Positions 17,054-25,689 of a DNA stretch of 49,764 bases are shown here, piece by piece. The translations under genes were made by a program, and so were the position numbers. The notes under the pieces were generated by a model that did not search any database, was not told where the DNA came from, and saw nothing but the letters and a program-made list of their open reading frames with translations. Each line of letters opens with the position of its first letter. The stretch's first letter is position 1. The stretch lies in contig JAFGQN010000229.1 in the NCBI GenBank assembly GCA_016935665.1, forward strand, positions 1 to 49,764. The letters run 5' to 3'. Origin of the DNA: Deltaproteobacteria bacterium. GTDB taxonomy: Bacteria > Myxococcota_A > Polyangia > JAAYKL01.

Positions 17054-20000
17054 CTATTTTTTGGTGATACGTCTACCGACGGGCCGTCTAACCGGTTTGG
17101 CCACAGATTGTTTAACCATCTTTTTAGCCGGCTTGCGCAACGGTGCTTCCCTGACTGGTTTTCGAGGTTTTACGGGTTTGGATGGAACAACCGGCCCGCT
17201 CGGTTTTATGGGCTTTTGAACAGGGAGCATCATGCATTGCGGGCAGGGAATGTATTGATGTTTCGTCACGTCTTTAATATCTTCAAACCAGATTAAATCC
17301 GCATCATTCAGTTTGTCCAGCTTTTTGCAGTTGAGCAGGTGAACGAGTTTGGTTTTGGTGTTTCCAGCCATGGCGAAAATAGTCACCGGCATGGTGACAT
17401 CCATAACGGTCACCGCGAAATCCTTCAGACATATTTCGTCACGTTTGAGACGAACCAGCGTTTTGCAGGTGGGGTGTTTCAGCGTGATACTCGTTGACAC
17501 CAGACAGGTGCGTTTGACATCCAGTCTGGCGGCGCCTGCCTTGAATGGAATTTCCACTTCATAGGTGCCATCCAGCATGTCTTTGGCTGGCCATCTGTGG
17601 TTACGTCCTGCAGGCGTTGTGAAGAAAATACGGTCGGCGAAACCAGGACCCAGCAGGTGAGCGCTGTTGTCTTTGGGTTCCACGTGCATACAGATGGTAT
17701 TTTTATCTTCCATGTATCCAAATACCACGCTGTGTTTGGCAGAAGGTATAAAGGGAACATTCCATGAACCGCGATATTCAAGGGTGTAACGCTGCTCACG
17801 ACGCAAAGCAGTAATAAGAGCCTGAACCGCTTTGGTCTGATAAGTCTGTTCAAATTTTCGGATTGCCGTCGCACTCAATTGCGGAACCGCCACTAGTGTG
17901 TTGACGGATTTCGCAATAGAGACTTTTCCAGGCACAGTGCGCGAACGTTTGGAACGACTTGCCGATTGAACAACTTTTTGTAGTTTAGCAGCTGCCCGCG
18001 CTTTAGCATTGAATTCATCTGTATATTTTTGAGTGGCGACGGTCACTGTTTTGGTGAGCACTTTCGCCAGCTCATTTTTACGTTTTGTAATTTCCGTGGG
18101 TTTGGCCATACGAACGCCTGTACATGTGACGTCGACGCGGTATTCTCCGGGACTATCAGGGATAAAGGAACCCACGTACTCACCTTTGCCCATATGTTTG
18201 AGAACAATTCGTTTGGCCGCCCCTGGTACGGGTTTGAGTCGGTTTGCCAGCTGGCTGATATATTTGTCGGTGGGATTTTCAATATCTGCCAGAACAGGAT
18301 TCTTTTCTTTGGTTAGTTTGTCATACTGCTGAATTGAACGTTTACACAGCAGCGCGAGTTTGTCGCCAGCCCAGGAGGGCGGCTGGGTGATGAGTCCCGT
18401 CATGCGTGCATTGGTAATTGCCTTGCCCGACTCATCATTCAGGGATGCACGCACCCATACCCTGTTTCCGGGGGCCGCTTTGCCTTTGCTCACCAGGTCC
18501 ACTCTGAACTTCATGTCTTCTTTAACGAGCGCACCTACGGCATATCCGCCCTTACCGGTACCTGTACGAGTGACTTTCAATTGCCACTGGCCACTCCAGC
18601 AGTGCTCAGCGCCGGAAATATGCAGGGGGTAATTGACGGTAATCATCGTGCTGTAGCTGGTTTCAGCAAAGCGTATGCCCTCTGTGCGCATGGCGATTTC
18701 TTTGTTGATTGTGCCTGCTTTTTGGGGCAGGAGTACTTCAACCCTCCAGTTGGATGGCGTTGGATCATCGTGGTTGAGATAAAACACCACCTGACTTTGC
18801 CCCGAATGAATCTGCACCGGTTCCGTTACGGATTGGCCTTTTGAGAGAATGGGGTCGGGTGTCATCATACCTGCAGAGTAACCGTACAATCCCATAAATA
18901 TATTGTTAAACCAGTTGTGAATCAGGATGGGCGCCGCTTTGGGGCCGCCGGACCATGACACGATTTCGGTGAAATCCACTTCTGGAATGCCTCCCGTATC
19001 ATGTACGATATCTTTCAACCCGTCCACCCAGGCGGAACCACCGCTCATAAGAGCCATTGGGTATATTCGAACTTCAGGGTCTCCTCCGTTGAACCAGTAG
19101 TCGGCGCCCAGTCCACTGTTGTGAAACACAGCCGACGTTGCGGGAGGCATGTTTTCCATACCGTCGGTGAGTGTGAGAATCACCCGTTCCGCTTCCGAAT
19201 CTCCAATGTCTGTGAGTCTGTCTCGACAGAGGAGCAATCCCTTGCCCAGCGACGTGTTGCCGTTGGGCGCTACACCAAGGCATGTTGTTTCGACGGCAGT
19301 ACCGTCCGATTTGGCATTTCCGTTTCCAAGCTCGTACGCCCCAAGGACATCCGTTGCCGGTCCTCCGCTGGCAAACCAATAGACGCCGAGTTTGTATTTA
19401 TCGCTGTTGGCGGTGCCTTGCACCATATCAGCAAAAGCACCCGCACCACTGGCGGCTGCTTCCCAGCGATTCTCCCAATTCATTGAACCCGAACGGTCCA
19501 GCAAAATGGTGGCGTTGACATTTTCTTTGGTCTCGCTCACGTTCATGCTGAAAGGGACAACTTCACTTTGAGCAACCAGCGTACCACTGTTGAATTTTTT
19601 TGCCACAACGCGGATTTCATTGCCGCCGTTGGTTCCTTCCGGAATGTACAACACATCTCCTGTACCCAATACTTTGGTTTGCAGTGTCCAGTTCAGTGCC
19701 GAACCGCCATCCTGCAAAAATTCCATGGCTGCGGCAATTGACGGCAAACTTCCTGGATAACTGAATTCAACCAGCACACTATCTCCAGCGCCAACCCAAC
19801 TGTCTACCACCAGCTGCGCAATGTAACGCATTCTTTCGCGTCCAGCGGGTAGAGTCGTGCCGCCGCCCTGTGCGGCGAGTCCCATGTCTACAGAAACAGG
19901 GACGTTCATAAAGCATTTGGGCGCCAGTGCAGAACCTGCATTCATGTGTTGAGCAGTGACGGATGCGGTTCCGTACTCGCCATATTCGATGGCAACGGTG

Positions 20001-21100
20001 CCAATCGTTGCCTGATTGTCGGCAGCCCCATTATTAATGGTGCATACTGTTACCGGCAGGTCTTCGGTCATTTCAAACTGCCATTGTTCACCGGCAGCGT
20101 CGGCCACGGAAAGGACGCCTGAGCCTGCGTGTGAAATTCGAATCGGCGTTGACGCAAGCCGGCGCAGGGAAACAGATGTGCCTGCAAAAAGTGATTTTGG
20201 ATGCCCCGCTTCATAAATGGAAAAATCAATGGCGCCGTTGCTGGTGCCCACAGGCCAGGTGAATGAGCCGGTTGTTGTTGCTGTGACAACCCCCAATGGC
20301 GACATGCTTATCGTCAACCCGGCGGGGAAAGAGCTGTTTGATACTGCAAATGAATAGGTGAAACCTTCATCGGGTACAACCGGGTCTGTTCCGGTTTGTC
20401 CCTGAAATATGTTGATTTCGGAAAAGTCCATCATTGGTTTCAGATGAAGATGCAGCCCGTCAATGATGGATTTTGCACCTGCAGATTCGGTGATGACCAG
20501 CTGAAACGTTCCGCTGGACGTGCCGGCAGACGGCCATGAAAAATAGGCAGGATCATACGTGGCAGTGACAGAACCCAGATTTGTGAAAGCCAGGTTCAGG
20601 TGCTCCGAAATTGAGTTTACCGGGGATGTCAGTGAAAAAATGATGCCATCATCCGCCAGCAGGGGATCGCTCCCTGTCTGATTTTTGTAAACATTAAAAT
20701 TGGTGAAGTCGATGACGCGCAGGTGAATGTCTATTTCTCTGGTGGCTGTGTGACCGGGATTGGTTGAATCGGTCAGCAAAAACTGCAGTCTTCCCTGAAT
20801 GCTGGCACCTCCGGATGCTTTCCAGTCAGAGATAGTACACACCAGCTCATTGTATTGTCCCTGTTCATTGTCATCAATGCCATCATTATTGTTGTCGACA
20901 AAAATACCATCATTGGAAGTGAATGTTGTCCCCACTGCAAAATTTCCTATGAGCACTGTTGGATTGGACCAGTTCCATCTTGCAGAGTTGTTGCCCGGAA
21001 CAGGAACGGAGTCCTCAAACAGTACGGGGTGATGCTGTTGCAGGACGGTTCCTCCGCTTTGAGCGGAAAATAAATAGTAAATGCTATACTGTAGTCCCAT
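17054..21100 (-). CDS. Giant VWA-domain protein with repeats and Zn-like Cys motif
   Basis: 1348 aa. Residues 69-77 (DNNNDGIDD) form a calcium-type loop. Two repeats of about 90 residues follow, from 131 (DFTNFNVYKNQTGSDP) and 225 (DFSEINIFQGQTGTDP). A VWA domain starts near 530 with the MIDAS motif DRSGSM at about 532-537; its surroundings recall CLCA-type VWA proteins. Ig-like segments follow. Near 1248-1291 is HLLNCKKL...PCPQC, a spacing like the Ada-type zinc knuckle. The tail is Lys/Pro/Arg rich. The start is firm (AGGAGG, eight bases before ATG 21100), yet there is no signal peptide, which is odd for such domains. It follows the beta-helix lipoprotein by 44 bases. Adhesion or surface role is inferred. 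Confidence 0.75.
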   Translation of the reverse strand: MGLQYSIYYLFSAQSGGTVLQQHHPVLFEDSVPVPGNNSARWNWSNPTVLIGNFAVGTTFTSNDGIFVDNNNDGIDDNEQGQYNELVCTISDWKASGGASIQGRLQFLLTDSTNPGHTATREIDIHLRVIDFTNFNVYKNQTGSDPLLADDGIIFSLTSPVNSISEHLNLAFTNLGSVTATYDPAYFSWPSAGTSSGTFQLVITESAGAKSIIDGLHLHLKPMMDFSEINIFQGQTGTDPVVPDEGFTYSFAVSNSSFPAGLTISMSPLGVVTATTTGSFTWPVGTSNGAIDFSIYEAGHPKSLFAGTSVSLRRLASTPIRISHAGSGVLSVADAAGEQWQFEMTEDLPVTVCTINNGAADNQATIGTVAIEYGEYGTASVTAQHMNAGSALAPKCFMNVPVSVDMGLAAQGGGTTLPAGRERMRYIAQLVVDSWVGAGDSVLVEFSYPGSLPSIAAAMEFLQDGGSALNWTLQTKVLGTGDVLYIPEGTNGGNEIRVVAKKFNSGTLVAQSEVVPFSMNVSETKENVNATILLDRSGSMNWENRWEAAASGAGAFADMVQGTANSDKYKLGVYWFASGGPATDVLGAYELGNGNAKSDGTAVETTCLGVAPNGNTSLGKGLLLCRDRLTDIGDSEAERVILTLTDGMENMPPATSAVFHNSGLGADYWFNGGDPEVRIYPMALMSGGSAWVDGLKDIVHDTGGIPEVDFTEIVSWSGGPKAAPILIHNWFNNIFMGLYGYSAGMMTPDPILSKGQSVTEPVQIHSGQSQVVFYLNHDDPTPSNWRVEVLLPQKAGTINKEIAMRTEGIRFAETSYSTMITVNYPLHISGAEHCWSGQWQLKVTRTGTGKGGYAVGALVKEDMKFRVDLVSKGKAAPGNRVWVRASLNDESGKAITNARMTGLITQPPSWAGDKLALLCKRSIQQYDKLTKEKNPVLADIENPTDKYISQLANRLKPVPGAAKRIVLKHMGKGEYVGSFIPDSPGEYRVDVTCTGVRMAKPTEITKRKNELAKVLTKTVTVATQKYTDEFNAKARAAAKLQKVVQSASRSKRSRTVPGKVSIAKSVNTLVAVPQLSATAIRKFEQTYQTKAVQALITALRREQRYTLEYRGSWNVPFIPSAKHSVVFGYMEDKNTICMHVEPKDNSAHLLGPGFADRIFFTTPAGRNHRWPAKDMLDGTYEVEIPFKAGAARLDVKRTCLVSTSITLKHPTCKTLVRLKRDEICLKDFAVTVMDVTMPVTIFAMAGNTKTKLVHLLNCKKLDKLNDADLIWFEDIKDVTKHQYIPCPQCMMLPVQKPIKPSGPVVPSKPVKPRKPVREAPLRKPAKKMVKQSVAKPVRRPVGRRITKK

Positions 21101-21144
21101 TTTTGTTTCTCCTCCTGTACGGTATTTTGTTTGGATTTTTGGCC

Positions 21145-24099
21145 CTAATATTCGTATGCGCCAATGTCGGGAGTGGCGTCACGCAGTTGACCTTTAAAAT
21201 CAAATTCGGTTGAACTGGCAGCGTTGGCAGCGTTAATGACACTGGACCCTGCCGTTTGATCGAGACTCCAGATTTTGAAGTTGCTCGGGATTGCCAGCCA
21301 GCTCTCAATGTCTCCCCAGACAGTGATGGAATTGGATGTGTTGGACACGATATAAAAAGCCAGTTTATGATTGACGTCGGGCTGCACATATTTGCCGGCC
21401 AACTCACCTGCCGCCCAGACATTGTTTGGATAAATCAGTGTGGTTTGATACATGGGCGCTGTATCAATGCTGGACCATGCGCCGGTTTCATTTGTCACCG
21501 TTTCAAAGGTCGGCGACGTCAGAACATTGAGATTCGTGGCCACAGAATAGTTGGTATAAGTGCTGTTGTTGCCATCGCATGTGGTGGCACATACACATTG
21601 ATCGTCCACAAAGCTGTGTGTGACAGTGGCGCCGGCTAATGGGCGCAGAGTGATATCGTATTCCATTGTTTCATTTTTTGAGACGATGGTATTTTGCAGG
21701 TTAATGATGCTGCCGGCGCCAACCCCAAGAATCGCCCCTGGTTCAGTGGCGCGCGCAGTGTTTGCAAAATTATAAGCAATTGTGGAGTTATCGATTTGAA
21801 TCGATGAATTTGTGACACTTATCGCAGAACCGCCATAGGAGTCATTTTCACTTCCATATGCATAATTTCCAAGCAAAACAGAGTTATTCACTAAAGATGG
21901 CGATGCCAGTCCATAGAGGTAAATGGCGCCACCTGATGAATATGTGCTGTTGCCCGTAAATGCGACTGAATCGAACGATACGCCAGCTGAATTTATGGCG
22001 TAAAAGGCGCCGCCTGAATCAACAATTGCGGCGGCATGGGTGACGGCATTATTTGTAAAAAAGCATCTTTCAAATCGGGCTTCACCTGTCGCCTGAAAAA
22101 TAGCCACAGCGCCACCTCTTAAATATGCGTTATTGTCCGTGAAAACGACTTTTCGAACAGTGGGCGAGACATTGCCCGATATGAGCATGCCACCTCCGAT
22201 GTTGGTTGTGGTTGTTGTGCTTGTAACCGGATCCGCAGCAAAGCCACCGCCAACAATGAATCCATCAAGCACTGCATTGGCGCCGCATCCGCCTGTTTCA
22301 ACGCAGGAAACAACATGTGCTACCCGGTTGGTGGGAACACCGCTTTGCTCACCGCTCAGAATCGTATAGTTGTTGGGTAACATGGGATCGCGCTGGCTGA
22401 GGTCGCCGCCAGTGGGGGGGAACCCTCCCAGAAGCGTCACATTGGCCTTCATGGAAATGGTGTCATTAATGGACCCCTGATAAATATGGTACACGCCCGC
22501 TGCGACACGGATTTCGCAACTGGTCGCGGACCCTCCAGGTGTGTTGAGGGCGACGTTTGCGGCTGTGAGTGCATTGGGAATACTGCCCATCGCATCCACC
22601 CAGCTGCTGCCAGTCCCTAACCCCCCCGCCGCGACATAGAATATGCGGACATCGCAATTATCGCCTGTCCACTCGTCACTGACACAGGTGCATGTGCCGC
22701 TGATGCCTTCGGTATCGTTATCGACGCAATCCGTATAAGTGACGTTCACAATACCGCAGGAATGAAATACGGGATTGGCGATACACGCATCAGAGTTGCC
22801 TTCGCAATGATCATTGTCACCTGAACACCATGAGCCGTCATTGCAGCTGTGGGCAACGGCGGCGTAGTCGAATTCATACGTATCCTGAGCGTCGCAGGAT
22901 CCATCCCGGAATTTGGCACATTGTCCAGCGGTTGCCTTTATAGTTCGGTCTTTTTCCAGGCACCAGTCAATCCATGGCTCACATTCGCGGGAGGCAGTGA
23001 GACAAGAGGGAACGGTTGCGCGGTTCTCATATGTTGCCAGCTCGCATGCCGACGACTCGCCAAAATCGTTTGTGCCCGTGATTTCATATCTGAATTGCGA
23101 GTTGCAATTATTTACATCCACACAGCGGGCATCCGTAAACGGTGCGTCGCAGGCACCGCGTGTCGCACCTGGTGTGTCTATCCCCGTACAGACGTTACAG
23201 GGACCAATACAGGCCTCGTTGCAACATACGTGGTCCTCAGAACAGACGCTCTCCAAATTACAGTGGCGATCTGCACTGCATTCAGCATCTCCCCCCCGCG
23301 CTATCCGGTTGGCGCAGGCCCCCTCTGTGCAGCCGGTAATCCCAGCGTCCGCACTCTGACAGCAGAACTGGGCATCAATGTCGCAGTCTGTATCCGATAC
23401 GCACGGATTATTGCAAATACTGCCATCACTCGAGCAACCGTTGATACACGTTTGCGTTGCTTCAACAGAACATGTGTGCGCGTCCAGATCGCAGGTAAAG
23501 CGGGTCTCTTCGTCACTGTCGCATATGGCGTTGCACACTGTCGTATCGTTGTTGATTTTATATTGGCAACCCCCAGCGCCGTTGCACATACCATTGGTGC
23601 CGCACGGGTTGGTCTCTTCGTTGTCGCAGATGTTTTTCGGGTCAGGCAGATTTTCCGCCACCGCGACGCAATTGGCGTCTGTATCGCAATTCATGCATTC
23701 GTCGGTACAGGTTTCCATACATCTATCCATGGCTGAGCGTGTATCAGAGTCCGTACCGGTATCGGCGGTGTCAGACGCACTGTCCGATTCAGTTGCGGAG
23801 GCGCTGTCGGTATCAACGGATGTGGCGCTGGCGGAATCTTCGCTATCTGACAAACTGGACGAATCGTCCGTGGATGTACTGTCGTTTTCCGAACCGGTGG
23901 AAGAGGCGGAATCCGCACCTGTGGTTGATGTTGCAGTATCGTTGTCTGCGCCTGTACCTTTACCTGTGCCGGTATTGGTGTCGGCATTGGTTGCAGTGTC
24001 GATTTGTGAAGTGTTTATGTCATCAAGGAACTTATTGCAGGAAACGGTGCAAAGTGCGGCAAAGGCCGCCAGCATGAATATTTGCGCGCTGCACTTCAT
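21145..24099 (-). CDS. Cys-rich choice-of-anchor-Q beta-helix lipoprotein
   Basis: 984-aa lipoprotein. Signal peptide ends in CTVSC, Cys21 lipidated. Residues about 28-120 are a Ser/Thr/Asp/Ala linker (TDTDSASAT-like), typical of surface lipoproteins in this group. About 125-470 is Cys-rich with EGF- or dickerin-like spacing, then about 485-984 a right-handed beta-helix (DUF1565/choice-of-anchor-Q type) starting IFYVAAGGLGTGSSW and ending in the family terminal DIGAYEY. Start ATG 24099 has GGAGG eight bases upstream; that GGAGG is itself inside a second, in-frame ATG at 24114. It starts two bases after the stop of the TPR-PEGA gene, so the two are coupled. Probably displayed outside the cell; ligand unknown. 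Confidence 0.85.
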   Translation of the reverse strand: MKCSAQIFMLAAFAALCTVSCNKFLDDINTSQIDTATNADTNTGTGKGTGADNDTATSTTGADSASSTGSENDSTSTDDSSSLSDSEDSASATSVDTDSASATESDSASDTADTGTDSDTRSAMDRCMETCTDECMNCDTDANCVAVAENLPDPKNICDNEETNPCGTNGMCNGAGGCQYKINNDTTVCNAICDSDEETRFTCDLDAHTCSVEATQTCINGCSSDGSICNNPCVSDTDCDIDAQFCCQSADAGITGCTEGACANRIARGGDAECSADRHCNLESVCSEDHVCCNEACIGPCNVCTGIDTPGATRGACDAPFTDARCVDVNNCNSQFRYEITGTNDFGESSACELATYENRATVPSCLTASRECEPWIDWCLEKDRTIKATAGQCAKFRDGSCDAQDTYEFDYAAVAHSCNDGSWCSGDNDHCEGNSDACIANPVFHSCGIVNVTYTDCVDNDTEGISGTCTCVSDEWTGDNCDVRIFYVAAGGLGTGSSWVDAMGSIPNALTAANVALNTPGGSATSCEIRVAAGVYHIYQGSINDTISMKANVTLLGGFPPTGGDLSQRDPMLPNNYTILSGEQSGVPTNRVAHVVSCVETGGCGANAVLDGFIVGGGFAADPVTSTTTTTNIGGGMLISGNVSPTVRKVVFTDNNAYLRGGAVAIFQATGEARFERCFFTNNAVTHAAAIVDSGGAFYAINSAGVSFDSVAFTGNSTYSSGGAIYLYGLASPSLVNNSVLLGNYAYGSENDSYGGSAISVTNSSIQIDNSTIAYNFANTARATEPGAILGVGAGSIINLQNTIVSKNETMEYDITLRPLAGATVTHSFVDDQCVCATTCDGNNSTYTNYSVATNLNVLTSPTFETVTNETGAWSSIDTAPMYQTTLIYPNNVWAAGELAGKYVQPDVNHKLAFYIVSNTSNSITVWGDIESWLAIPSNFKIWSLDQTAGSSVINAANAASSTEFDFKGQLRDATPDIGAYEY

Positions 24100-24101
24100 G
24101 A

Positions 24102-25154
24102 TTAAAACCTCCATTCAAGACCGGCACCCACCACGTGGGTAGAAACTGCGGGGAGAAATGTGAATGAATTTGCCAGTTGCTTTTCTTTTTTAATGCCAAC
24201 TATCAGTAGCGCTGTCCCCGCCGCTGCGACGACGCCGCCGCCGATGAGCAAACCGGTTGATGCGTTGGCCATTTTTATGTTGGAATCCACATCATTGGCT
24301 TTTTCGGGGCAGGGGTCATTTCCACATTCTTTTTTCAGGTCGTTGTTTTTGGAGATGGCCATTCCGCCGAGAACGCCACCGCCAATCAGTGTGCCGGCGC
24401 CCACGCCGGTAAGTATCCAGCCCACCAGTCGCATTTTTCTGAATTTGTCTGATTTGGCAGTTGTCATTGATTCTTCGGGAGGCGCTGCTGTGGGGGGGTC
24501 CTTTTCCACAGATGTGTCCACTGGGATGACTGGCTGAACGATTGTCTCATCGGATGCGTCTGTGTTCTCTGTTGGCGATGAAAATTCCACAACAACTGTT
24601 TGGGCGCCTGTAACACGAAAGTTTTGGGCGGGCAGTTCTTCGTTGTTCCATGTGCCCCTTATTTTATGCTGTACGCCGGCGGATACGGGCAATCCCATCA
24701 AAATGGGCGATGTTCCGCGCTCTATGTCATTAATAAAGATAATCGTGCCGTCAGGTGCTTTCACCTGAACGTACCCCACCATGCGCCTGAGACGATCCAC
24801 CTCCGAAATTACTTTTTCCCGGCGTTCGGTAAAAATATCATCGCCACCTTCGGAGAGGTACCGTTCAAATGCTTCAAGGGCCAGTCCATGATTCTTGGCG
24901 GCCGCCTCACATTGACCGATGTTGTACAATATCTTCCAGGATGGCTTCAGCGCGTAGGCTTCCCTGAATCTGGAAGCGGCGTCCTCATATTTTTCATTTT
25001 CAAAAAGATTTTTGGCGTCCGCATACGCTTCCCGTGCTGCCGCGTCCCGCATGGCCGTATCCTGCGCCAGAGCAGTCCCCCCCCAAATGATTGCAATGAG
25101 AAATGAAAAGAACGTGATACCGACTAAAAAACGAATGGATGAATGGCAATACAT
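24102..25154 (-). CDS. TPR-PEGA protein with signal peptide
   Basis: 350 aa. A long N-terminal hydrophobic stretch ending in TALAQ is a signal peptide (about 1-30). Residues about 40-110 hold two TPR-like helices (AKNLFENEKYEDAASRFREA, NHGLALEAFERYL). A PEGA-like beta unit follows (GYVQVKAPDGTIIFINDIERG...), then a Pro/Thr/Glu linker and, near 240-330, two Gly-rich hydrophobic segments (GAGTLIGGGVLGG, TGLLIGGGVVAAAG). The end FTFLPAVSTHVVGAGLEWRF is barrel-like. This layout is common in Myxococcota-type genomes, with unknown function, often thought to sit in the periplasm. AAGGAAGGAG lies 12 bases before ATG 25154. It is followed two bases later by the beta-helix lipoprotein. Confidence 0.8.
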   Translation of the reverse strand: MYCHSSIRFLVGITFFSFLIAIIWGGTALAQDTAMRDAAAREAYADAKNLFENEKYEDAASRFREAYALKPSWKILYNIGQCEAAAKNHGLALEAFERYLSEGGDDIFTERREKVISEVDRLRRMVGYVQVKAPDGTIIFINDIERGTSPILMGLPVSAGVQHKIRGTWNNEELPAQNFRVTGAQTVVVEFSSPTENTDASDETIVQPVIPVDTSVEKDPPTAAPPEESMTTAKSDKFRKMRLVGWILTGVGAGTLIGGGVLGGMAISKNNDLKKECGNDPCPEKANDVDSNIKMANASTGLLIGGGVVAAAGTALLIVGIKKEKQLANSFTFLPAVSTHVVGAGLEWRF

Positions 25155-25296
25155 TGACGCACGCTGCTCCTTCCTTTGGAATTGTCTGCTCTTGATCTTT
25201 TTAATAGCTAATTAGTGTAGTTCAGATATAGGGTACGCCAACAAAAAATGCAATGTTTCAGAATCGGAAACAACTTAGCGGCATTGGGACGGCAGT

Positions 25297-25506
25297 TCAA
25301 AACATAGTCTGAAATTCGTATGCCCCAATATCGGGCAGAGGGGGGGCCACATCACCAACGACGTTCATGCCACCGCGATTCTTGGCTGTCGCTTCGCACT
25401 GACCAATGCTAACCAGAATTTTCCATGACGGTTTCAACTCATATGCCTTGCGGAATTTGGCGGATGCCTCTGGGTATTGTTCGTTTTCAAACAGTTGTTT
25501 CGCCAA
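25297..25506 (-). pseudogene. Chimeric relic: TPR fragment joined to anchor-Q terminus
   Basis: A 69-codon frame from TTG 25506 (open upstream to a TAA near 25540). Its first 43 residues (LFENEQYPEASAKFRKAYEL, PSWKIL, IGQCEATAKN) align with residues 48-90 of the TPR-PEGA protein next door. After NRGG it changes to NVVGDVAPPLPDIGAYEF, the terminus of a choice-of-anchor-Q protein like the neighbour at 21145. The parts are in the same order as the two intact genes. The simplest reading is a second copy of the gene pair that lost everything between the TPR and the last 20 codons. The start codon lacks a ribosome site. Expression is unlikely. Confidence 0.7.
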
Positions 25507-25689
25507 ATCGGATTGTATCTGTACATAGAGATGTTATGTGTGGCGGTTTTTAAGAATGCAGCAGGGGATGCACCATCACAAATGAACTTTTAGACTGCCG
25601 TTGAACGGGAATTCTTCCGTTTTTAAAACAGTGCGGATATCGTGGAAGCAATCGCGACGGCGAAGGCCCCTGGGCAGAAGAAACGAGTA
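25507..25689. other. Intergenic stretch between relic and VWA lipoprotein
   Basis: No gene supported. Frames here are short and lack ribosome sites. Together with 25155-25296 it makes up the spacer around the chimeric relic and probably contains further debris of the duplicated pair, too divergent to read. Confidence 0.35.

Noticed and set aside
22849-23736. 295-codon plus-strand ORF inside the Cys-rich lipoprotein
   Set aside because: Opposite strand of a repeat-rich Cys module; no ribosome site and no domain.
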